Below are positions 42,921 through 53,480 of a stretch of 64,000 nt of DNA, in pieces. The notes beneath the pieces are model-generated. The model was not told the origin of the DNA, did no database searches, and worked only from the letters and a program-made list of their open reading frames with translations. Source of the DNA: Pseudomonas sp. BGI-2 (GTDB taxonomy: Bacteria; Pseudomonadota; Gammaproteobacteria; Pseudomonadales; Pseudomonadaceae); NCBI RefSeq assembly GCF_004310295.1, contig NZ_SISB01000003.1, positions 182,573 to 246,572 of the forward strand, in the 5' to 3' direction. A program made the translations under genes and the position numbers. Positions within the stretch are counted from its first letter, which is position 1; each line of letters opens with the position of its first letter.

Positions 42921-43343
42921 ATGCGCAAATTGATGCTAACGGGAGACTTGTTGATGCTGACCGGCTGTGCCGGATTTGGATTACCCCACCATGATCCGGC
43001 TCAAGCGTGGATCGACCTGGAATCACAACAAGAAGACACCGCGTTGCAAGCGCTGGAAGTCGATGACAAGAGATCCACCGACAAGCGCTATTTCGAGGTT
43101 CATCCGGGCAGTCATGAGCTGACGGTTCGTTACCAGTTCCCGGTCCAGCCCACCAACATCGGCCCCGACGCGCAGCCTCTATGGCGTGACTGCCAGTTGA
43201 ATGTGAAATTCAACGACTTCAACGCCGGTGAGCGGTATCAGCTGCAAGCGGGGAATATCGGTTTCCGGCCGTGGGCAAAGCTCTATGATCAGCAACGGAA
43301 AGTGATTGGCCAGGGTACACCGGCGGGCTGCCAACGCAGCTGA
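42921..43343 (+). CDS. Small lipoprotein, first of a paralogous pair
   Basis: This 140-residue protein has a lipobox LTGC (Cys about residue 16), although the signal peptide is atypically short on hydrophobics (MRKLMLTGDLLM). The mature part is a beta-rich domain with HPGSHELTVRY, then DCQLNVKFNDFNAGERYQL and PWAKLYDQQRKVIGQG. It shares this layout with the next gene (PGSHEL, AGQRYVLEG, ARLFNAKREIV), so the two are paralogues. Function is unknown. The ribosome site GGAG is seven bases before the ATG. Confidence 0.75.
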   Translation: MRKLMLTGDLLMLTGCAGFGLPHHDPAQAWIDLESQQEDTALQALEVDDKRSTDKRYFEVHPGSHELTVRYQFPVQPTNIGPDAQPLWRDCQLNVKFNDFNAGERYQLQAGNIGFRPWAKLYDQQRKVIGQGTPAGCQRS

Positions 43344-43383
43344 TCAGCGCTATGCTGAATGACCATCCTTTGGGACATTCATC

Positions 43384-43806
43384 ATGCGCAGGTTGATGCT
43401 GTTGCTCGCTGCAAGTGTGGTTGCAGGCTGCCAGAGCCCGTTACCGGCGGTAAATCCGCAGATGGCCTGGGTCGAGTTCTCGACGCCATTCCCCAACGAT
43501 AAATTGCTGATGGCTGAGCGACTGGACAAGCAACGAATGCGCGACGGGCGTTTTTTCCAGGTCACGCCCGGCAGCCATGAGCTGGTGGTCAGATTCGACT
43601 TTGAAGTGCCCGGTGGTGGGGGCATGGGCATGATGAGCTCCCCCGTGGAACGGCTGTGCTACCTGACCGTCAACTACGATCATTTCGAAGCCGGCCAGCG
43701 CTATGTGCTGGAGGGCCGTTCAATGGCATTCACCCCCGGCGCCCGATTGTTCAACGCCAAGCGGGAGATCGTCGCTGAAGATCGGCAGGCCTATTGCGTC
43801 CCGTGA
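43384..43806 (+). CDS. Small lipoprotein, second of a paralogous pair
   Basis: This 140-residue protein has a clear lipoprotein signal (LLLAASVVAGC). The mature domain repeats the scheme of the preceding gene: PGSHELVVRFDF, then CYLTVNYDHFEAGQRYVLEG and ARLFNAKREIVAED. A Gly/Met-rich loop (GGGGMGMM) is an insertion not found in the first copy. It lies 40 bp downstream on the same strand and is probably cotranscribed with it. The end is seven bases from the convergent DUF1161 gene. Confidence 0.75.
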   Translation: MRRLMLLLAASVVAGCQSPLPAVNPQMAWVEFSTPFPNDKLLMAERLDKQRMRDGRFFQVTPGSHELVVRFDFEVPGGGGMGMMSSPVERLCYLTVNYDHFEAGQRYVLEGRSMAFTPGARLFNAKREIVAEDRQAYCVP

Positions 43807-43812
43807 GGTGAA

Positions 43813-44046
43813 TCAGCGGTCGTTTTTCTGGTAGATGATTTTCTTGGTGCCGTTTTCGCAGCTGCCGACGACCATGTTCTGATCGTGCACTTCGTCATTG
43901 GTGACGATTTCCAGGGTGTAGGACGAGACGTTATTGGCCTGGATCTTGGCCTCGATCTCGGCCTTGAGCTCTTCACAGGATTTCGGTGCCGCCAGGGCCG
44001 AAGTGGCCAGTGCGCAACAGATAATCGCCAAGGCAAAACGTTTCAT
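43813..44046 (-). CDS. DUF1161 small secreted protein (copy 1)
   Basis: This 77-residue protein has a signal peptide (cleavage after ALA, about residue 19). The domain is KSCEELKAEIEAKIQANNV, then TLEIV and VGSCENGTKKIIYQ, the two Cys of DUF1161 probably forming a disulfide. It starts at the ATG at 44046. A similar protein is encoded at 46025-46246. The function is unknown. The pair frames osmC and the monooxygenase gene. Confidence 0.85.
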   Translation of the reverse strand: MKRFALAIICCALATSALAAPKSCEELKAEIEAKIQANNVSSYTLEIVTNDEVHDQNMVVGSCENGTKKIIYQKNDR

Positions 44047-44187
44047 GGTTGAAGCTCCATTGAGGCAGCGCGCAGGGTACTGCATTTCGGCTGCTGTCAT
44101 TTATTCGACCACAATTTTGCGAGGCGAGTTCTGACATCGCTCACAAAGCTTATGTTTTTTGCCGTAGGTATTGAGTCGTTTACAAGA

Positions 44188-44258
44188 TCGCTTTCGCGAG
44201 CAGGCCCGCCCCCACATTGGGTACTTGTTTCAAAGGTGGGAGCGAGCTCGCGAAAGCG
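44188..44258. repeat. Diverged REP-like palindrome left of osmC
   Basis: CGCTTTCGCGAG (44189-44200) is inverted as CTCGCGAAAGCG (44247-44258). Internal GCAGGCCCGCCCCCAC faces GGTGGGAGCGAG. This is the CGCGAGC...GGTGGGAGC type, distinct from both other REP groups. Confidence 0.78.
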
Positions 44259-44281
44259 TCAGTGCATTCAGCGCCTGATTA

Positions 44282-44713
44282 TCAGCTGACCAACGTCGCA
44301 TCCAGACTGATCTTCGCGTTCAGCACTTTGGACACCGGGCAGCCTTCTTTGGCCTTGTTGCTCAGTTCCTCGAACTGCGCCTGTGTGGCCCCGGGGATTT
44401 TCGCCTTGAGGATCAATTTCACCGCAGTGATCGAAAAACCACCGTCGACCTGATCCAGGGTGACTTCAGCGTTGGTATCGATGCTGTCAGCCTTGAGACC
44501 GGCATCGCCCAGGATCATCGAAAACGCCATGGAGAAGCAGCCCGCATGGGCTGCGCCGATCAGCTCTTCCGGATTGGTGCCTTTGCCGCCTTCGAAACGT
44601 GCCTTGAAGCCGTAGGGCGCTTCTCTGAGTACACCGGTTTCAGTGGAGATCGAGCCGATACCGGTTTTCAGGTCACCTTCCCAATGAGCCGATGCTTTCT
44701 TCGTAATAGCCAT
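44282..44713 (-). CDS. osmC: OsmC-family peroxiredoxin
   Basis: This 143-residue thiol peroxidase has both catalytic cysteines, in GAAHAGCFSMAFS and EGCPVSKVL, and the Arg/Glu of the active site (RFEGGKGTNPEELIGAAHAG). It reduces organic hydroperoxides. It starts at the ATG at 44713 (MAITKKASAHW) with a GAGGAGG site and is divergent from the monooxygenase gene. A 15-bp palindrome in the shared region (44824-44838) could be an operator. Confidence 0.95.
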   Translation of the reverse strand: MAITKKASAHWEGDLKTGIGSISTETGVLREAPYGFKARFEGGKGTNPEELIGAAHAGCFSMAFSMILGDAGLKADSIDTNAEVTLDQVDGGFSITAVKLILKAKIPGATQAQFEELSNKAKEGCPVSKVLNAKISLDATLVS

Positions 44714-44823
44714 GTCTGCCTCCTCAAGATCCGGTGCGAACGTCGCACCTTCGTGGTTTTCGGTTGCTAGGGTTCTGAGGATAGACGGTGGTGCAAAGTT
44801 CACCTGATCTCATTAGTCCTACC

Positions 44824-44838
44824 ATTTCCGTAGGAAAT
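44824..44838. promoter_or_regulatory. 15-bp palindrome in the osmC / monooxygenase divergent region
   Basis: ATTTCC-GTA-GGAAAT is a perfect inverted repeat of six-base arms. It lies about 110 bases upstream of both divergent starts, which is consistent with an operator. No regulator can be named. Confidence 0.4.
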
Positions 44839-44955
44839 TTAGTCCTGGCTATTGAAACTCGGGTATATGCCCTCATTGCATGAAGCACGCTTATAGATTC
44901 GGCAGGTTTTCGTTCGCGAGAAAAAACCTGCGCCCTCAATTGGAGAAGCAGGCAT

Positions 44956-45957
44956 ATGAAACGACTGTCCGATATCAAGTTCTCGACCCTTGATCTGGTG
45001 CCCGTGCGAGAGAACGGCAGCGCGGCCCAGTCGCTGCGCAACTCCCTGGACCTGGCGCAGCACGTCGAAAAACTCGGCTATAACCGCTTCTGGGTTGCCG
45101 AACACCACAACATGGATGGCATCGCCAGTTCGGCAACCTCGGTACTGCTCGGCTACCTGGCTGGTGGCACTTCGACCATTCGTGTCGGGTCGGGTGGCGT
45201 AATGCTGCCCAACCACGCGCCGCTGGTGATCGCGGAGCAATTCGGCACCCTCGAAAGTCTGTATCCAGGGCGGATCGATCTGGGGCTGGGCCGCGCCCCC
45301 GGTTCCGATCAAATGACCGCCCGTGCCTTGCGTCGTGAACGTTCCGGCAGTGCCGACGAGTTTCCGGAAGACGTCGCCGAGCTGATGCGTTACCTCGGCC
45401 CGCGCACGCCGGACCAGCGGATCATCGCGATGCCGGGCACCGGCACCAACGTCCCTGTCTGGCTGCTGGGCTCTAGCCTGTTCAGTGCTCAACTGGCCGG
45501 TGAGCGCGGTTTGCCCTACGCCTTCGCTTCCCATTTCGCACCGCGCTTCATGCATGAGGCGATTCGCGTCTACCGCAATCACTTCAAGCCTTCAGCGGTG
45601 TTGGATAAGCCCTACGTGATGCTTGGCGTGCCGCTGGTGGCCGCTGACACTGACGAACAAGCGGATTACCTGGCGACGTCGGTCTATCAGCGCATCCTGG
45701 CGTTGATGCGCGGCCAAAGCCTGGTGCAACGTCCGCCCGTGAAAACCATGGATGGCCTGTGGCTGCCCCATGAGAAAGAAGCCGTAGGTGATTTTCTCGG
45801 TCTTGCGATGGTGGGCAGTCCGCAGAAAATCCGCGCCAAACTCGAGGTGCTGATCGAGCAGACCCAGGCAGACGAGCTGATTTTTACCTGCGACCTGTAC
45901 GAACATTCCGATCGCGTGCACTCCTATGAGCTGCTGGCGAAGGTCATGAAGGGCTGA
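44956..45957 (+). CDS. Luciferase-like flavin-dependent monooxygenase (LLM class, YhbW/MsnO8-like)
   Basis: This 333-residue TIM-barrel flavin monooxygenase has the family stretches [42 protein letters not shown] and a bacterial luciferase-like C-terminus. The substrate is unknown. The YhbW/MsnO8 group is a large uncharacterised set of FMN-dependent enzymes. GGAG is present nine bases before the ATG. A 9-bp-stem hairpin lies in the leader at 44902-44931. The gene ends at a strong bidirectional terminator. Confidence 0.88.
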   Translation: MKRLSDIKFSTLDLVPVRENGSAAQSLRNSLDLAQHVEKLGYNRFWVAEHHNMDGIASSATSVLLGYLAGGTSTIRVGSGGVMLPNHAPLVIAEQFGTLESLYPGRIDLGLGRAPGSDQMTARALRRERSGSADEFPEDVAELMRYLGPRTPDQRIIAMPGTGTNVPVWLLGSSLFSAQLAGERGLPYAFASHFAPRFMHEAIRVYRNHFKPSAVLDKPYVMLGVPLVAADTDEQADYLATSVYQRILALMRGQSLVQRPPVKTMDGLWLPHEKEAVGDFLGLAMVGSPQKIRAKLEVLIEQTQADELIFTCDLYEHSDRVHSYELLAKVMKG

Positions 45958-45975
45958 GGCTCGGACGACGCCCAT

Positions 45976-46005
45976 AAAAAAGCCGACGCGGTGCGTCGGC
46001 TTTTT
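45976..46005. terminator. Bidirectional terminator between monooxygenase and DUF1161 copy 2
   Basis: AAAAAGCCGACGC pairs with GCGTCGGCTTTTT around a three-base loop, with A and T runs on the two sides, 18 bases after the monooxygenase stop. It serves both convergent genes. Confidence 0.92.
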
Positions 46006-46024
46006 GATTTGTGCGGGAATCAGC

Positions 46025-46246
46025 CTACTTCGTGTAGACGATGACCTTGGTGCCCTTTTCACAGGTGCCGACGACTTTACCGACGGCAGCAGCGTCTTTA
46101 TCGACGATTTCCAGTGAATAGCCGGCAACGCCCTTGGCATCAAGTTTCACTGCGATTTCGGCTTTCAGCTCTTCGCACGACTTGCCTTCAGCAAACGCTG
46201 TTCCGGCAAGGCTCAACAAACCTACCGCTAAAATAAAATGCTTCAT
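46025..46246 (-). CDS. DUF1161 small secreted protein (copy 2)
   Basis: This 73-residue protein has a signal peptide (MKHFILAVGLLSLAGTAFA). The mature domain is KSCEELKAEIAVKLDAKGV, then SLEIVDKDA and GTCEKGTKVIVYTK, nearly superposable on the copy at 43813. I start at the ATG at 46246 with GGGA nine bases upstream. An in-frame ATG three codons earlier has no space for a ribosome site. Role unknown. Confidence 0.85.
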   Translation of the reverse strand: MKHFILAVGLLSLAGTAFAEGKSCEELKAEIAVKLDAKGVAGYSLEIVDKDAAAVGKVVGTCEKGTKVIVYTK

Positions 46247-46368
46247 CGGTCGCATTCCCTGGTCGGATCAAAGGGAGCATCCAGCCATCAGCTGGAGGCA
46301 CTCATATAGCGCTTTGCCATTCCCTATGGCACGCGGCCAGCGCGCAAGTTCAGAACACTAGCTCAAAC

Positions 46369-46584
46369 TCAGCTGCTGGCAATCCGGAACCCGACTTTGA
46401 GCGTCACCTGAAAGTGGGCAGCCTTGCCGTCCTTGATGTGCCCGCGGGTTTCGGTCACTTCAAACCATTCCAGATGCTTGATGCTTTTATTAGCTTCGGC
46501 CAACGCGTTGTTGATTGCATCTTCAATGCTGCTGGTGGACGAGCCAACGAGTTCGACTTTTTTGTAGGTGTGATGATCGGTCAT
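46369..46584 (-). CDS. Dodecin flavoprotein
   Basis: This 71-residue dodecin assembles as a dodecamer that stores FMN or riboflavin derivatives. The family core is KKVELVGSSTSSIEDAINNA, and the flavin-stacking Trp is in EWFEVTETRGHI. The ribosome site GAGAACGCC precedes the ATG. It is a single-gene unit. Dodecins protect cells from free flavin and light damage. Nearby the FMN-dependent monooxygenase is a possible customer, but that is only proximity. Confidence 0.93.
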   Translation of the reverse strand: MTDHHTYKKVELVGSSTSSIEDAINNALAEANKSIKHLEWFEVTETRGHIKDGKAAHFQVTLKVGFRIASS

Positions 46585-46741
46585 GGCGTTCTCCTCAAGG
46601 TGTGAAATACAGCCTAGCAGTGATTTTTCGTATTACTTCTGTCGGCTCATGCGACGCGGAAGTTCAGATTTACTGCACTTTCTCGAACCCCTGAAGTCCC
46701 AACCAACACACGCTACTCATCACCAATGAAGGAGAGCCACC

Positions 46742-47064
46742 ATGGCCAACACCTCTTTACGTAAAGCCTCATTGCAAAGCATGGAAGCCGAGATCGAGAG
46801 TCTGCTGAAATCTTTGGAAAACCTGAAAGACGACGCCTCGGACGAGTCGCGTAAAACCCTGAAAGCATTGAAAGGCAACGCCGAGAACGCGCTGAAGCAT
46901 TCGCGCCATCTGCTCAGTGATGCGTATGAAGAAGTCAAAGTCAAAACCCGCGAAACCGGAATTGCCACTCGGGACTACGCCCAGGAACACCCTTGGACTA
47001 CAGCGGGTGTCGCTGTGGGTGCACTGGGCCTGCTCGCGGCGTACCTGCTGTTCAAACGCGGCGA

Positions 47065-47068
<4 letters not shown>
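46742..47068 (+). CDS. DUF883 ribosome-associated inner-membrane protein (ElaB/YqjD-like)
   Basis: This 108-residue protein has a helical coiled N-terminal part ([19 protein letters not shown]) and one C-terminal helix ([19 protein letters not shown]) with a Gly-zipper look. YqjD-type proteins tether ribosomes to the membrane in stationary phase. The AAGGAG site is nine bases upstream. Its TAA overlaps the TAG of convergent trpI by three bases, so the two genes share their ends. Confidence 0.88.
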
Positions 47069-49305
<2,237 letters not shown>

Positions 49306-49306
<1 letters not shown>

Positions 49307-50118
49307 TGAGCCGCCTGCAAACGCGTTTTGCCGAACTCAAGGAACAGAATCGCGCCGCCCTGGTGACTTTCGTCACTGCTGGCGACCCGAGCTATGACAC
49401 TTCCCTGGCGATCCTCAAAGGCTTGCCCGGTGCTGGCGCCGATGTGATCGAGCTGGGCATGCCCTTCACCGATCCGATGGCTGACGGCCCGGCGATCCAG
49501 TTGGCGAACATCCGCGCCTTGGGCGCCAAGCAGAACCTGGCTAAAACCCTGCAAATGGTTCGCGAGTTCCGTGCAGGCAATACCGAGACGCCGCTGGTGT
49601 TGATGGGTTACTTCAACCCGATTCACATGTACGGTGTGCCGCGTTTCATTGCCGACGCCGTCGAAGCCGGTGTTGATGGCTTGATCGTGGTCGACCTGCC
49701 GCCGGAGCATAACGGCGAGCTGTGCGACCCGGCTCAGGCAGCGGGACTGGACTTCATCCGCCTGACCACGCCGACGACTGATGATGTGCGTCTGCCGACC
49801 GTTCTGAATGGCAGCTCCGGCTTCGTCTACTACGTCTCTGTTGCCGGTGTGACCGGTGCGGGCGCAGCGACCCTGGAGCATGTTGAAGAGGCCGTTGCTC
49901 GCCTGCGTCGCCATACCGATCTGCCGATCAGCATCGGTTTCGGTATTCGTACACCGGAACAGGCCGCAGCCATCGCGCGCTTGGCCGATGGTGTCGTGGT
50001 GGGTTCGGCGTTGATCGATCACATCGCCAATGCCACCACGCCGGAACAGGCGGTTGATGGCGTGCTTAGTCTTTGCTCGGCGTTGGCTGAAGGCGTGCGT
50101 AAGGCCCGCGTCAGCTGA
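49306..50118 (+). CDS. trpA: Tryptophan synthase alpha subunit
   Basis: This 270-residue TIM barrel cleaves indoleglycerol phosphate to indole and glyceraldehyde-3-phosphate. The catalytic Glu is in [10 protein letters not shown] and the catalytic Asp in DPMADGPA. The phosphate-binding segment near [12 protein letters not shown] is present. It is translationally coupled to trpB and ends ahead of a strong terminator. Confidence 0.98.
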
Positions 50119-50180
50119 AGGTAAAGTTCCTGATACAGAGGAATTAGAGCCTCGTGGCACAGACTAAACAGCAAGACCGA

Positions 50181-50212
50181 GGGCTTCAGTACTACGTTCT
50201 GAAGCCCTTTTT
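50181..50212 (+). terminator. Rho-independent terminator of trpBA
   Basis: GGGCTTCAG pairs with CTGAAGCCC around a nine-base loop, then TTTTTG, 62 bases after the trpA stop. Confidence 0.92.
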
Positions 50213-50239
50213 GCTGTATGTGCAGTGAGGAAAGACCTG

Positions 50240-50695
50240 ATGAAAATGCCGAAACGTCTGATTGTCAGCCTGGGTGTGCTGATGCTCAGTGCTACCCCGT
50301 TGCTGCACGCGAGCGCCGATCAGCGCGACGATCACGACCACGGCGGCCCACAGCAGGGCCATTACGATAACCGTGGTGACAATCATGGCGATGATCACCG
50401 AGTCCCGCAGGACAACCATCGCGGCGGCCCTCCGCCACGGGACTTCGGCCCGGTGCGCCAGACTATCCACGATAACCACGGCTATTTCGTACGCGGTGCG
50501 CCACCTCCTCCAGGCATTCATCTGGTCCGTGGCCGTCCGTTGCCTCACGGCTATTACGGTGAGCGTCTGGATAATCGTGCCTTGGGACGGCTGCCGTATT
50601 ATCCGGGCTACGAATGGCGCCGTGCGGGGGGCGACATTGTGCTGATCGCCGTGGGCACCGGGATCGTCTATGAAATACTGGAAGGCGTGCTTTGA
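50240..50695 (+). CDS. RcnB-family periplasmic protein
   Basis: This 151-residue protein has a signal peptide (MPKRLIVSLGVLMLSATPLL, cleaved near HASA). A metal-rich His/Asp/Gly segment (DDHDHGG, HYDNRGDNHGDDH) follows. The RcnB domain then has YFVRGAPPPPGIHLV, YYGERLDNRALG and a hydrophobic C-terminus. RcnB adjusts periplasmic nickel/cobalt export in E. coli. No rcnA or rcnR is present here, so the metal role is inferred from the family. The ATG at 50240 follows GAGGAAAG. Confidence 0.85.
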   Translation: MKMPKRLIVSLGVLMLSATPLLHASADQRDDHDHGGPQQGHYDNRGDNHGDDHRVPQDNHRGGPPPRDFGPVRQTIHDNHGYFVRGAPPPPGIHLVRGRPLPHGYYGERLDNRALGRLPYYPGYEWRRAGGDIVLIAVGTGIVYEILEGVL

Positions 50696-50712
50696 TTTAA
50701 CGTACGGGCAAA

Positions 50713-50750
50713 AAGAAGGCTTCGTGGATCATCCACGAAGCCTTCTTGTT
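50713..50750. terminator. Bidirectional terminator between RcnB-like and DUF4105 genes
   Basis: AAGAAGGCTTCGTGGAT is followed immediately by its inverse ATCCACGAAGCCTTCTT, giving a 17-bp stem with almost no loop, with A and T flanks. It serves the two convergent genes. Confidence 0.85.
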
Positions 50751-52711
50751 TATGGCAACTCCAGTCCGCCCGCGGCTTTATGCAATTTGCGCAAATGTTC
50801 GCCAACCTGTTTCAGGTTGGCTTCATTGGCGGCCATCTCAGCCGCCCGGCTCGGTTCGAGCAGCGCTCTGACTTCCTTGTCCAGATCGCCGGTCAGCACT
50901 TGAAGCTGTTTCTGCCGCAGGTTGCTTTCCGATTCCAGGCGCTGCCATTCATTCGGTTGGGGCAATCCATAGCCGCCGGTGCCGAGCAGCTCCGCGGGAC
51001 GGCTGAGGAAGCCGCTGTTGGCGAGAATCTGCTGCAAGGTCGCGTTCGCCTTGTCCATGCCGCCGTTCTTCAACTCCCGAGCGCCCAGATAACGCTGTTT
51101 CACTTCATCCTGGGCTAACACCAACTGTTGACGGAAGCTCGCCTGCTCCAGCAACAGCAATGCGGCACTGGTGCGCAAGTCAGCCTGCTCAAACCATTGC
51201 CGACGTTCTTCAGCTTTCAAGGCCAGCCAGTCTTCGACTTTGTCCTGTTTGATCGGCAGGTGCTTCTTCAACACTTCGAACATCGCTTGATAACGATCAC
51301 GGAAGGAGTCGAAGCGATAGCCCAGGCGTAGCGCTTCGCGTGGATCATCCAACACGCTGGTATTCGCCAGTCCGCGACCCTTCATCACTTCCAGCAAACC
51401 GTTAGGCATGATGCTGTCGAGCCCGACCAGTTTCGCGTTATTGCTGCCGCTACGCAGCAATTTCAGGCCTTCCACCGCGCAATTGTTTGAGAGGAAATAA
51501 TAGTTGCCGTCGTAACTCCAATGCATCTCGGCAGCGTGTTCCACCACGTCTTCAATTTCGTTGCGCGACAGGTTCAGCGGCACCGAGGCCAGGCTGCGCA
51601 GTTCAGTCTTGGTGTATTCGTCGATCACCTGGGCCAACGGCAAGACAAACAGCCGCGACGGGTATTTGCCCACCAGTCCATCCCAGCTCGACAGCTGTAC
51701 GTCGCCGACGAAGGCGCGGTAGGACAAGACCAGATGCTGGTCGAGATCGAGTCGACAGTCCGGTCCCCGTGGCCGACCCGGCGCGCAGATCACCAGGCGC
51801 AACATGCTGTGCCCCCAGCGGCTGACCCAGTTCTGGTTGGCTTCGGCCAGCAGGTAGTCGACGGCATACACCCGTTCCGGATCGACCTGGCCCAGCGGCT
51901 GTTTGGCGAAGTCGTTGCCGGCATTGAGGAAGGCAAAGGATTTGCCGCAAGCATCTTTGGCGGGGGGTGCCCAGCCGAAATGTTCTTTGTAGTAGCGATA
52001 CAGCGCGGGGCGCCGGCAGGCATAGCTCGGGTCCAGGAGGAAATACTCCATGTTGACCGCGACGAACTCTTTGGGACTGCTCGTTTCGTAGATGTCGGGG
52101 CTGCGGGCGATTTGCCGGTTGTGCTGTTCGCGCTCGCCACGGCGACCGACGTACTGCGGCCAGCCGGCCAGGTCGAGCAGGCGCGGGTCATCGCTGAGGG
52201 TAAAGCGGCGGTCGGATTGACCACGGCATTCATCCGGGATGCCGACCAGGCCGGAACTGCTGTTGCGCCGGGTGCAGCGCTGGATCAGCGTGCGCTCCGT
52301 GTCCGGCCACAGGCGCGAACGGTCGTAAATGTGGGTGAGCTCATGCAACACCGTTGCGAGCATTTCGCGGCGAACGGTGCCATGAGGGCGATAGGTTTTC
52401 TTTGTCGCGGCGCTGCCGTCCGTGAGGCTGGCGAGCAAGTTGCGGTTCAGATCGAGTTCGGACACCAGCGATGCCTGGCCATAGGCATTGCTCGGCATGT
52501 CATCCGTCCAGCCGACATCAATGCGCCGGTCCAGTCGCTCAATGAAGCGTGGCGGCAAGGCCTGCATGGCTTCATCGAGCAAAGCTTGACTGGCTTGCTG
52601 TTGTTCGGGGCTCAGACCCAAGGTCTTGAGCCGTAATTCCAGGTCAGCCTGGGCCGCGTTGCAGAGCAGCAACATCAGCCCGGCCAGCAGCCAGGCGCTT
52701 GTCGACTTCAC
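50750..52711 (-). CDS. Envelope protein combining a HELTH zinc-peptidase motif with a DUF4105/Lnb-type domain
   Basis: This 653-residue secreted protein starts with GTG and has a signal peptide (cleaved after AQA). The N-terminal half carries HELTHIYD, the HExxH signature of a gluzincin/minigluzincin. A later Glu-rich segment (SPKEFVAVNMEYF) may provide the third ligand. The second half fits DUF4105, a papain-like fold, with the candidate His in RWGHSMLR and Cys in SNNCAVEGLKLL. The last 200 residues are helical and Gln/Leu/Arg-rich. The start overlaps the upstream DUF2388 gene by four bases. Activity as peptidase or acyltransferase is a family-based guess. Confidence 0.75.
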   Translation of the reverse strand: MKSTSAWLLAGLMLLLCNAAQADLELRLKTLGLSPEQQQASQALLDEAMQALPPRFIERLDRRIDVGWTDDMPSNAYGQASLVSELDLNRNLLASLTDGSAATKKTYRPHGTVRREMLATVLHELTHIYDRSRLWPDTERTLIQRCTRRNSSSGLVGIPDECRGQSDRRFTLSDDPRLLDLAGWPQYVGRRGEREQHNRQIARSPDIYETSSPKEFVAVNMEYFLLDPSYACRRPALYRYYKEHFGWAPPAKDACGKSFAFLNAGNDFAKQPLGQVDPERVYAVDYLLAEANQNWVSRWGHSMLRLVICAPGRPRGPDCRLDLDQHLVLSYRAFVGDVQLSSWDGLVGKYPSRLFVLPLAQVIDEYTKTELRSLASVPLNLSRNEIEDVVEHAAEMHWSYDGNYYFLSNNCAVEGLKLLRSGSNNAKLVGLDSIMPNGLLEVMKGRGLANTSVLDDPREALRLGYRFDSFRDRYQAMFEVLKKHLPIKQDKVEDWLALKAEERRQWFEQADLRTSAALLLLEQASFRQQLVLAQDEVKQRYLGARELKNGGMDKANATLQQILANSGFLSRPAELLGTGGYGLPQPNEWQRLESESNLRQKQLQVLTGDLDKEVRALLEPSRAAEMAANEANLKQVGEHLRKLHKAAGGLELP

Positions 52712-53028
52712 AGTGCGAGGATGGCTTCGGCGAGCACCTGATCACTGGCGTACCGGGCTTCCGGCACACGGGTGCGCAGCGTGTTGATGGCCGCTTCAAG
52801 GTGCGCGCCGCGTATGTCGCCATCGCTGGCAACGAAACTGGCCGCATCGTCGTGGGCTTCACGGATGATCTTCGAATCGCGGATCGACGTGGTGGTATCG
52901 GACGTGAAATCAAGGGTGCGCTGGGTGGCATTGATGATGATGTTACTGGTGGCGACCAGGGTATGCGCCTGGGTCACATCGGCCATTAAAAGCAGGCTAA
53001 GGGCAACAGCAATCAGAGGGCTACGCAT
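52708..53028 (-). CDS. DUF2388 small secreted protein (copy A)
   Basis: This 106-residue protein has a signal peptide (cleaved after TQA). The shared domain tail is AHDDAASFVASDGDIRGAHL, then AINTLR and ASDQVLAEAILAL. It starts at the ATG at 53028 (MRSPLIAVAL). It overlaps the HELTH/DUF4105 gene by four bases (start of the latter is the GTG at 52711), which places both in one coupled unit. Function unknown. No Cys or catalytic motif. Confidence 0.83.
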   Translation of the reverse strand: MRSPLIAVALSLLLMADVTQAHTLVATSNIIINATQRTLDFTSDTTTSIRDSKIIREAHDDAASFVASDGDIRGAHLEAAINTLRTRVPEARYASDQVLAEAILAL

Positions 53029-53056
53029 GGAACGACTCCGCAAGGACAAAGGATAA

Positions 53057-53374
53057 CTATTGGACGAGAATTGCCTGCGCCAGTTCAAGGTCGCTTGCAT
53101 GAAGTTTTGGCTGGGTCTGGCGCAGGTAAACCAGCGCGGATTCCAGTTGCGCCCCGCGTAGTTGGCCGTCACTGGCGATGAACGCCGCAGCGTCATCGTG
53201 TGCCGCGATCAGCAGCTTACGGTCGAAGGGGGCGGCGGTCACCATGCTTGTGGCGTAACCGGTGACCACAATGCCTTGTGTCGACAGGTTGAACGCGTCG
53301 TAGGCATAGGTCGCGCCCGACCAAAAAGCCGCGAGAAATACTGAAGTGAAAAACCGCTTTGAAAGAAAACGCAT
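53057..53374 (-). CDS. DUF2388 small secreted protein (copy B)
   Basis: This 105-residue protein has a signal peptide (cleaved near TYA). The tail AHDDAAAFIASDGQLRGAQL, then ALVYLRQ and ASDLELAQAIL matches copies A and C, while the N-terminal 30 mature residues differ (AFNLSTQGIVVTGYATSMV). It lies 28 bp upstream of copy A. The pattern of a fixed tail and a variable head suggests paralogues with different partners. Confidence 0.83.
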   Translation of the reverse strand: MRFLSKRFFTSVFLAAFWSGATYAYDAFNLSTQGIVVTGYATSMVTAAPFDRKLLIAAHDDAAAFIASDGQLRGAQLESALVYLRQTQPKLHASDLELAQAILVQ

Positions 53375-53444
53375 GAGACTCGACTGCTGAAAGCGAGTCC
53401 AGAGGCTAGCGCAATGCCCGGGCTAGAGCCAGCGCCGAAACATT

Positions 53445-53465
53445 GGGACACGACAAGCGTGTCCC
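53445..53465 (-). terminator. Hairpin after DUF2388 copy C
   Basis: GGGACACG and CGTGTCCC flank a five-base loop, just past the copy C stop on the minus strand. No proper T-run follows, so it may only attenuate or stabilise the transcript. Confidence 0.45.
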
Positions 53466-53480
53466 ACGTAACTGTGTCGC

